A stretch of 64,000 bases of DNA, taken from the NCBI RefSeq assembly GCF_009389715.1, contig NW_024067667.1, positions 3,184,501 through 3,248,500 of the forward strand, written 5' to 3'. Position 1 is the first letter of the stretch. Each line of letters begins with the position of its first letter. Below the pieces are notes generated by a model, which saw only the letters and a list, made by a program, of their open reading frames with translations, had not been told where the DNA came from and made no database searches. Position numbers and translations under genes: made by a program. The DNA is from Phoenix dactylifera. Taxonomy: Eukaryota > Streptophyta > Magnoliopsida > Arecales > Arecaceae. This document shows, in pieces, positions 55,185 to 64,000 of this stretch.

Positions 55185-56039
55185 GGGTGGTTCTATATAC
55201 ACCCCCCCTATTGCTCAGGACACCCCCCAAAAATTAAAAAAAAATTAAATACTCTCTACACCCCCCATTTGCTAAGGACACCCCTAAAAAATTAAAAATT
55301 CCTAAATTACCCCCCACCCTCCCCACCCCCTCACCTAAATTGCTCTCTACACCCCCCAACCCCCCCCCCCCACCCCGCTCTTCCCCTCAAAACACCTCGC
55401 CAACGCCCAAAACCCCCCCGTTCCCCCTTCTCCCTCTCGTCGCCGGCATTCTCCCGATCTCCGACCACCTCGCCGGCTTCTCCCGGAACCACCTCGCCGG
55501 CTTCTCCCGAATTTTTTTTTTTTCACGGTTCGTGCTCCGTTCGGCACTGGATCGCCGAACAAAAGGCTTCTGTTCGGCTGAACAGTGCCGGACAGAAGCC
55601 TTCTGTTCGGCACTGTGCAGCCGAACAGATCTGTTCGGTTGAGGGTTGCCGAACAGAAGGCTTCTGTTCGGCACTGTTCAGCCGAACAGAAGCCTTTTGT
55701 TCGGCGATCCAGTGCCGAACGGAGCACGAACCGTGAAAAAAAAAAATTCGGAAGAAGCCGGCGAGGTGGTTCCGGGAGAAGCCGGCGAGGTGGTCGGAGA
55801 TCGGGAGAATGCCGGCGACGAGAGGGAGAAGGGGGAACGGGGGAGGAGGGGTTTAAGGGGGGTTTGAGGGGTGTTTTTTTTTTTTTCTTTTCAAAACGAA
55901 ACGGAGGAGGAGGAAGGAGGGTGTATGAGAAAATTTCAAGGGCAATATGGTAATTACACTAAAGGTTAGTTTGGATATTTCTTTTTTGGTTTTTGGGGGG
56001 TGTCCTGAGCAATACGGGGGGTGTATATAGAACTACCCT
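55185..56039. mobile_element. Large fold-back (hairpin) transposon, 855 bp, TSD TTCCTCAA
   Basis: Ends are GGGTGGTTCTATATACACCC and its near-complement, with about 43 bp of matching terminal repeat including TTGCTCAGGACACCCCCC. The 8-bp duplication TTCCTCAA is at 55177-55184 and 56040-56047. The interior is a near-perfect inverted repeat: roughly 55430-55620 pairs with 55640-55830 (CGCCGGCTTCTCCCG, GGTTCGTGCTCCGTTCGGC and others). The centre is the 18-base palindrome CCGAACAGATCTGTTCGG at 55621-55638. Open frames in it are by-products of the repeats. It lies just upstream of SDR copy 2. Confidence 0.88.
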
Positions 56040-56132
56040 TTCCTCAAATCAAAAGCAGAGCCTGCACCTACGTGGAAGAAGCCTCTGCCCTTCGTCTCTC
56101 ACATCTCTACTCCTTCCACCAAGAGACCCGCG

Positions 56133-56485
<353 letters not shown>

Positions 56486-57149
56486 TGATCCAGGTCTGCT
56501 TGCTTTCCTGGGGTTGCTGCTTGCCTGGCGACATGGATGGCGATCTCTGGTTCAATAAGGTCATCCGCCCGCTAGTCTGCTTTCTGCTTTGAGTCCAGTA
56601 TATTTGCTCCGTAGAGTGCGATCATCTAAATAATATTGGATTTTAAAGATACCATGCAGAAAATTAAACACAAAAAAACCATAGATCAACCCATAAAGAT
56701 CGAAGCACATCTTACAAGCACTAAGCAGCTATTGATGATCGCTGCAGCAATACCTGCAGAAGAAGAAAAACATAAAGATAGGATAGATTATCCTCTCCAT
56801 CTACTCCTTTATTAATTACTTTCTCCTCAATGGATAGGTGTTCCTTAGGAAGGTAGGGATCTTGATGTCCTAGAGTTTCTCTAAGGCAAATATATATAGG
56901 AGTGGAGTAGCCCAATTAGTAACGTTAATGGGTCTACCTATTACGGAGCCCATTAACCAAATCAAGCATGTATCGTTACACCACATGACTAACACAATAA
57001 AGCCTAAAATAACTATATGGTTACAAATTAATTATGAGTTTCTTAATTATGAGTTCAGATAACAACTTAGACCGTATTACGTTAATCAAATTAAAATCAG
57101 TCCATAATCAATAGAAGCTCACCTTTATGAGAAATTCTAGCATTCTCCC

Positions 57150-57890
57150 CACTATAAAAGACCTAATATTTTTCGGTGCTTTTTAGAGTCCTTTTCGACG
57201 CTTTTAAGCGTCGGTAATTTTTCTGCCGATGCTTCCAAAAGTGTTGAGAAAGCATCGGGCAGGTGGGGGTAGGAGTTTTTTTTTTCCAACGCTTTTTCAA
57301 AGTGTCGGTATAAACTGGCTCTATACTGATGCTTTTAAGCATCGTATCGTTTGGGGTTGACCGATGCTTAAAAGTGTCGGCCAAAATAGGCTGACGCTTC
57401 CTTAGGTCGGCTTGCTTTGGACTCTGCCGACTCTAATTAGTCGCATCGGCCCAAGCTAGGGCCTTTGCCGACGCTTTAAAGCGTCGGCATCAGCAAGCCA
57501 TGCCGGGCCAGTGTCCTATTGCCGACTCTTTAAAGCGTCGGCAAAGGCCAGCCGTGTTGTGCCAGTTTGCTTATTGTCGGCACTTAAAAACGTCGATAAT
57601 AGTGATTATTTTTTAAAAAAATAAAAAAGTAATTTTAAAACCTGGATACATTACTTTCCAATACAACAAATACACAACCTAAATCACCTAGATAACAAAA
57701 GTTACGTCACAAACAAGAACTTTTCATTCGAAGTATTAATATTATCATATTTGATTACATTATGCTTTGAAAATATTAAAAACATACATATCAAATTTCT
57801 AAATAAACAGTCTACAATGTATCAAGGGTCGATGGCATCATCATCTCTATGAATAAATGAAGTATCAGCAACCTACAAAAAAAAAAGACT
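57150..57890 (-). mobile_element. CACTA terminal fragment with transposase-gene last exon
   Basis: It begins CACTATAAAAGACC at 57150, has about 430 bp of CCGACGCTTTAAAGCGTCGG-type subterminal motifs, then AT-rich 3'UTR-like sequence. The minus-strand exon at 57822-57872 encodes ADTSFIHRDDDAIDP then stop, behind a TTTGTAG acceptor. It corresponds to the right end of the outer CACTA, inverted. The opposite terminus was not found. It is inserted in the 3' flank of SDR block 2, where block 1 continues unbroken (near 48328). Confidence 0.75.
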
Positions 57891-59196
57891 CTTTAGAAAG
57901 TAAAAATACGAAAGTCATTACACTCGTACAAAAATAAATTATAATTACGTAAAATATTTCAATATATTTAGTTATTTATCGGAGGGGTAAATCTCTGCAA
58001 TAAAGATGAAATCTAGTCTAGCTGATCCTGCAAAGATTTTATTCAACTTTTGTCCATTTTATTAGAATACCGATTGAACTGTAATTTATTTGAAAAAGTA
58101 GACAAGGATAATTTCTATATGAAAAATCAGAGAAAAAAAAAAGGATCATTTCAACTACTCCTTTCTATATGACCATTTCACACTAGTAATAACTTCTTCT
58201 AGTTACATGATCAAATAGTATCATAGTTTTTCTAGGACCACAATCCATGACTTATCCAAGGCCCAAAATTATGGCTTGCATGAATATTCTAAATCGGGTG
58301 CATTACCCTAAGTAGAAGGTTCTGGCCACCAAAGTATAAGCACTCCTTACAGCAAACAACATATCTACCCATCAGCACAATGTCCCTAAGTTTCAATATT
58401 GCGATTTGGCATCATAGGACAGAAAGTAATAGACCAGTTTATTAATCAAGGAAACTAATTAACAATTTTAATTTTATATTTTTATTTAATTTGTTTCTAT
58501 TTTCAGTTATTCATGCCTATAATATTATGTTTTCATTTATTTCTTATTTTGTCAATTTGCCATCTGATTTTATCTATTCGTGTGTATGTATATCCGAAAA
58601 TATTTGATAATTTCTGAACAAATTATCAAAAAATTTTTCGTTCCAAACATTATCTAGAGTAGGTGCACTTTAATTTAAACTCAAAAACGAACATATAGCT
58701 CTTTCTCTTTGGGACCAGTTGCACCATCACAATTTTGCCGATGCCTCCCATGCTCACTCCGACAAAAATACAAGAATTTTTTTTTTTTTTCCCATCCCCA
58801 CCAATCTCCCATATCACAATACTCTCTTTAAAATCGACTCTTCTTCCACACACCTGGCATATGCTTAACAGTGAAGCAGATCCACCATCCCCTTGTCTCC
58901 ATGGGGCTGAACTCTGTTGAGCAAATCTACCACTTCTCCCTCGCTCTTTTCTTGAGAAATACATAGATTGACCTCTCAAGATTTGTAAGAACACAGCTAG
59001 CACTCAAGATGATTTCAGTCCTCCATAACAAGTACTTGAACATTAAATCACTTCTCGAGATGCTTCAGCTATAGATTTTTGAGATCTATATGAAGTCCAA
59101 TCCAATAATTGCCATTACGAAAGAGAAAAGACGGATCATCGTGGGAGCACCTCTCAAGTTCCCATCACACAACAGTCGATTCATGCCCTAATTGCA
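57891..59196. other. AT-rich DNA between the CACTA fragment and SDR block 3
   Basis: May include further CACTA interior, but no terminus or coding exon was recognised. An open frame on the minus strand at 58650-59003 has no family motif that I can defend. Confidence 0.35.
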
Positions 59197-60384
59197 TACA
59201 GAGATGTTTCTCTTTAGTTGGTACACTTTACCACTAAAATAAATTTATTGTGAGATAGAATAAGATCATAGAATACTATCTTAATTTCATTTGATTTCTT
59301 TCTCTGCATTATATCCTTTGTGAATGAGATGCATAAAAACAAAGTGCTTATTAGGGCTGCCAAATAAATATTTTCAGAAGCAACCGGCTTCTTCAGCAAA
59401 TAACCCCATCATGATCCCAAATAAATACAGACATGCTCCTACATCAACATCCTATATTATTTTCAAGCCCCTTGAACATTTGCAGAGCACCAGTTCGGTG
59501 GAGTTGGCAAGAGGATTAAAATAGCAAAGAAGAAATAAATTAGTGGAAGTGTAGATAGAAGCCATTCACGCAGTTCAACCCAAATATAATGAGAATCAAG
59601 CATAAATACTGAAAAACAGGGTGTTAACCAAAAGAGGGATCATACATAAAACCAGAAATGGTGACATGTCACTCAAAAACTAATTAAATATTTTCTCTAT
59701 TTCCATTCCCGAGCGATTGAATGCAACGATGCCTGAACCTGATGCAAACCTTCGTTAATAATTTAGAAAATTCAGAAATCATCAGAAGCGGACGCTCATT
59801 AGAGACAAGGATATCTTGACCCTCTCCCATATATATGCGAAGTCATCTCTATGCAGGCACACAGTCACTCTCTACCTGCACTATGCAGGCACACAGTCAC
59901 TCTCTACCTGCACACAGTTAGTATCCATATGCACACAGTTACTATCCTCCATCACACAGTTAGTACCTACATGCAATTTGGTTTCAGGGGGTACTCTGCC
60001 TTCGGCTCATCCCATGCTAATGATTCTGACCTTGGAAATGAGGAAGACCCTATCATCCTGCGTACCAAGATCCGTGGACACGGAACGAGAGTTCAAAGTT
60101 TTTTTTTCTTATCCTTTTTACATTACATTTCATATGATAGAAATTCAGGTAAGTTTATGACAGTAACTATTTTACAAGAACGAAAACATATAAAGAAGTG
60201 TCAAGTGCATCAACATATGTCATTAAATCATAATAAACGATCGTAAATGCTAGTGGCAAACTTTTGCCAGAGGTGGGTAGGTAGAGGGCGGTGAATTCCT
60301 CAATCAAAAACAGAGCCTGCACCTACGTGGAAGAAGCCCCTGCCCTCGTCTCTCTCATCTACTCCTTCCACCAAGAGACCCGCG
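59197..60384 (+). repeat. SDR-locus duplication block 3, 5' flank
   Basis: Aligns with 43761-44169 and 45457-46000 of block 1 and holds the empty hAT target (GAGAATCAAGCATAAATACTG near 59600). A local difference at 59848-59975 has repeated CACACAGTCACTCTCTACCTG-type units. About 270 bp present before copy 1 (46010-46285) are missing here. Confidence 0.8.
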
Positions 60385-61314
60385 ATGGGAAGCGCCGGCG
60401 TCCTCTCTTCAGTCGCAAGAAGGTAAAGGCATCGCGCAACTTGACCAATGCTTGTTCTTAAAATCATCATAGAAACCTATCATGCATTAAGCTGAGCTTC
60501 TATATATGGAATGCTCGCAGGCTTGAAGGCAAGGTGGCACTCATCACCGGCGGCGCAAGTGGCATCGGCAAAGCCACCGCCAAACTCTTTGCCCGCTACG
60601 GTGCCCGGGTGGTGATTGCGGACGTCCAAGATGACAAGGGCCATGAGCTCTGCCGTGACCTCGGCCCCAACGTCGTCGATCTCCTACGTCCACTGCGATG
60701 TCACCGACGAATCTCATGTCCGAGAAGCGGTCGACTCCACCATGTCACGCCATGGAAAGCTCGACATCATGTTCAACAACGCCGGCATCATCGGCTCGCC
60801 AGGCATGCAGATCCTGGAGACCGACAAGGCCAACTTCGAGAAGGTGGTGGGGGTCAACTTGGTGGGTTGCTACCTGGGGACGAAGCAAGCGGCACGGGTG
60901 ATGATCCCTGCACGCCAGGGCAGCATCGTCATGACCGCGAGCATCGCGGGGGTGATAGGGGCCATAACGCCGCATGCATACACATGCTCGAAGCACGCCG
61001 TGGTGGGCCTGATGAGGGGTGCAGCGGTGGAGCTCGGGCAGTTCGGGATCCGTGTGAACTGCGTGTCGCCTTATCTGGTTGCCACGCCGCTGGCGTCCAA
61101 GGCGTTTTCTAGGGACGAGGAGAAGCTGGAGGAGTTCGCGGAAGAGCACGCCGTTCTCAAAGGGAAGACGCTCAAGGCGGAAGACGTGGCGGAGGCGGTG
61201 GCGTATCTGGGGAGCGATGAGGCCGGCTACGCGAGCGGGCTCAACCTTCTGGTGGATGGGGCCTTCACAACGACCAATACGGCACTTGGGTTGCACTTGT
61301 ACTCGGATGTGTGA
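60385..61314 (+). pseudogene. SDR copy 3, frameshifted by a 4-bp insertion
   Basis: Exon 1 is 60385-60422 and exon 2 is 60521-61314, the latter 794 bp against 790 in copy 1. The only length change is four extra bases (GATC at about 60678-60681) between codons for GPNVV and SYVHCDV. This shifts the frame before the catalytic residues. Past the insertion the other frame keeps [16 protein letters not shown] and a normal C-terminus with few substitutions ([12 protein letters not shown]). It is either a very young pseudogene or a sequence or assembly error in a real third gene. Confidence 0.85.
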
Positions 61315-61579
61315 TGATCCAGGTCTGCTTGCTTTCCTGCTGTTGCTGCTTGCCTGGCTACAAGGATGGCGATCTCTGGTTCAATAAGGTCATCCGCTAG
61401 TCTGCTCTCTGTTTTGAGTCCAGTATGTTTGCTGCGTAGAGTGCGATCATCTAAATAATGTTGGATTTTAAGGACACCATGCAGAAGATTAAAACACAAA
61501 AAAACCATAGATCAACCCCTAAAGATCGAAGCACATCTAATTACAAGCATTGAGCAGCTATTGATGATCGCTGCTACCA

Positions 61580-63590
61580 TAGATATGCCAAAATATAAAT
61601 GGGACTGTGCCTATGCTAGCATGTCTTTAATCCCATATTAGATCGATCTTACACATATTTATACAGAGCCAACAAGTCTAAATAACTACATCTTAGCTAG
61701 CTCTTTTTTTGGATGAGATCCCGCATCTAGGAGCTTTGGAAGGAGCGTGATGCTCGAATCCTCAACAACGAGTCCAATGATCATGCTATGATCATTAAGC
61801 ACATTGCAAACTTCCTACATCAAACCTCACGGCTCCAAGCAAAAAGTATTCAAGATTTGCTGCTGTTTGAACTATGATAGTTTCCTAAAACATCTTAGCA
61901 TCTTTGCGTGTTCCATTTGTTACTCTCTTATCTCGTTGAAATCGCCGTCTCCTCTCCAGCTCTGTGTATTTCTCTTTCATCATCTCAATAACTCCAGGCG
62001 GGCCTGAAGCCATCCTATTTCCCAGGACAGGAAACGGCAGTGTAAATTGCCTGGCAGCAGTTAGGAGCCATCATTGAAGCAAGGTTTAGATGATCCATGC
62101 AACCTGTTTTATCACTCAGATATAATCGCATATCCATGGATGCAAGCAGCAGCAATTATTGGTTTTAATTTGAAGGTATGACAACGATTCCCCTGCACAA
62201 AAAAGCAAAGCACTAAACCATTTAACCCAGCTTATGGATTGTCTTCCGCGAATATTCCAAAAACCCTTCATTTTACAAAATCTATTCATGAATTTGTTGA
62301 ATGGCTGGTTCATATCTCACTCTCGGTAAAAGAATGGAAAATAAGGATGATTTCTTAGCTTCATTTTCAGTATTGCAATTCACCAGTAAGTTCTCTAAAT
62401 GCAAATGCTGGCAGAAACCAAGATCCAAAGCCAAAAGCATCTGAGCAGTCTTTTCTTCTCATGACAGTAGAATTTTCTGTTGGCAACTTAGTTATAAAGA
62501 ATTTTCTGTCCATCATGTAAACTGCAAATCTCCATCAGTGTACGAGAAAGAGATGGATTTGTTATAAAGCATCACGCACTAAAATTATTTTTATTGCCAC
62601 TAAATCTTTCTATGAACTACAAGAATTATGAAGTTAAAGTACCCTCATGCGAGCACGAGATTGGCTGCTGTTGAGTAAGAAACTTTAGATGGCCAGTTCA
62701 GGACTCCATGATTTTTGAGGTTCCCATGTAGCAAACAAACTTGCTGTATTTTTACATTCAGAGAGTTTCTTAAACTAAATCACACCTTTCAGTCCTACCA
62801 TTGGCAAATAAGAAAAAACTCACGTACAAAAGATTTCCATGACTAGCTACGATGATTTACAACCGCCCATTTTAAAAGCACATAACTAAAAGGCTGCATG
62901 ATCAAAAGAGCACTCAACCACCTATCATGAATAAAAAGCATTCAGCATCTCCTGGTACACCATATCGATGAATTGGTTATTCTGTAACAAAAAAACATCC
63001 AGATTATCTTTACCGCTGCATCATGCAGATTATCTTTGCTGCTGCATCATGCAGATTCAAAAAGGTGGTGTGGAAAAAAAAAAAACCAAAACTACCGCAA
63101 AATTAGTATCTAAATCACTGAGCTAGAATACACATGATTCACAAATCACCTAAGGAGGCAACATGAAACTCATTCAGTCAAGTATTACTAAAAGTGGAGG
63201 GAGGCCCAAAACACTGCACCCCAAGCCAATTACAAAACAGAAAATGTCAAGCAGGCGAATATCCCTTTTTTTTTGAATGAAAGCCAGGCAGGTGAATATC
63301 ATCAGACAAGGCATTATGTAAATTGAAAATGATGAGCTGGGAGCATTATGATAACATACTAAATATCATAATGAAGACTAGCTTTGATGAGAACAAAGAT
63401 GCAGAAAGCATAAGATGTGAGCGGACTGAAAGAAGGATCAGAGGAAATTAGATGATGGAGGAGACTCAAGGATTGAAAAGAGAAAAGTATAGTACCATCA
63501 GCAGGAAAAGAAAAAGATGCAGCAAGGAAGAAAAGAAGTATTAAATTTAACGAGAACAAAGAAAGAAGCATATAAGAAGACAATGGAAAA
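61580..63590. other. AT-rich flank beyond the SDR cluster, no gene recognised
   Basis: The duplication ends near 61575. Short open frames (for example 62116-62313 on the minus strand) have no recognisable domain. A 28-base tandem repeat (ATCATGCAGATTATCTTTGC-like) lies at about 63000-63060. Confidence 0.4.
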
Positions 63591-63599
63591 AAAAAAGGG

Positions 63600-63880
63600 G
63601 ATTTTTTGCATGTATACCCTCTTCAATATACGAAATTGCATAAATATCCTCGTAAAATTACTATTTGCATGTATATTCTTCTTTTTTTTTCCTTTTTTTT
63701 CATATGAACCCGTACTATCTAACACCGTTAAAAAATAAATGGATTAAAACTAAAATGATTGAAATACGCTTATGAGTAGATATGCAAAAAAAGTTATAAG
63801 GGTACACATGCAAATAATAACTTTATGAGGGTATACATGCAATTTCTCATATTTAGAAAAGTATACATTCAAAAAATCTA
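63600..63880. repeat. AT-rich inverted-repeat element related to 6235-6450
   Basis: The left arm has GCATGTATACCCTCTTC and ATTGCATAAATATCCTC. The right arm has GAGGGTATACATGCAAT and CATATTTAGAAAAGTATAC in inverted orientation. The arms match those at 6.2-6.45 kb. Confidence 0.45.
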
Positions 63881-64000
63881 TTAAAAAAAGATCAAAACTC
63901 GGTTGGAACTTGCTAAATCTTTTATGATTCGGTTGGATTGACAAGTCAAAATACATTGTCAATTTTCTTTTTTAAAATCATGACTCGGTCAAATTAGAAT

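Noticed and set aside
58650-59003. 117-codon minus-strand frame with a CQVCG string
   Set aside because: The Cys pattern does not complete any zinc-finger motif that I know, and there is no supporting context.
60745-61296. 183-codon antisense frame over SDR copy 3 (also in copies 1 and 2)
   Set aside because: Typical open antisense frame over a GC-rich SDR gene; no independent domain.

Overview
The window is plant nuclear DNA. Split genes have GT-AG introns, there is an auxin-conjugate hydrolase and a short-chain dehydrogenase cluster, and En/Spm (CACTA), hAT, Harbinger, Copia, Gypsy and LINE elements are all present. The monocot-type SDR coding sequence (GC-rich in an AT-rich background), one very large TE-filled intron, and the GGTACCG-rich fold-back elements suggest a commelinid monocot, perhaps a palm. 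The species is inference.

Layout. 1-2.86 kb: 5' part of a young LINE on the minus strand (complete ORF1; ORF2 endonuclease runs off the window). 2.86-6.9 kb: AT-rich intergenic DNA with an SDR fragment, a 334-bp tandem duplication and an RNase H relic. 6.95-25.5 kb: one intact five-exon ILR1-like amidohydrolase gene (+). Its third intron is 14.4 kb and holds mitochondrial-like DNA, a fold-back MITE, a decayed LINE and a second fold-back element. 25.5-34.5 kb: Copia and LINE relics and a repeat block split by a 2.3-kb solo LTR. 34.5-40.7 kb: a CACTA transposon with a second, oppositely oriented CACTA nested inside it. 41.3-43.6 kb: a second solo LTR of the same family. 43.7-61.6 kb: a tandemly duplicated SDR locus (three copies, +), interrupted by a hAT element, a Harbinger MITE, an internally deleted Gypsy element, another copy of the repeat block, a large hairpin element and a CACTA end. 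61.6-64 kb: AT-rich DNA without a recognised gene.

Main discovery candidate. The nested CACTA (36532-39418, TSD TTA) carries pieces of two unrelated host genes in the same orientation: the 5' region and first two coding exons of a CDKA (cdc2-type) kinase gene, then three exons of the cytochrome c1 gene. These run into the terminal exon of the element's own transposase-type gene. All the splice sites needed for one chimeric transcript are visible. The reading frame breaks at the kinase/cytochrome junction and again inside a cytochrome exon.

Functional genes. Only two host genes look intact: the ILR1-like hydrolase (about 439 aa) and SDR copy 1 (275 aa). SDR copy 2 has a 579-bp in-frame deletion and copy 3 a 4-bp frameshifting insertion. 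Because the SDR locus is duplicated, the paralogous copies give empty sites that date several insertions (hAT, Harbinger MITE) to after the duplication.
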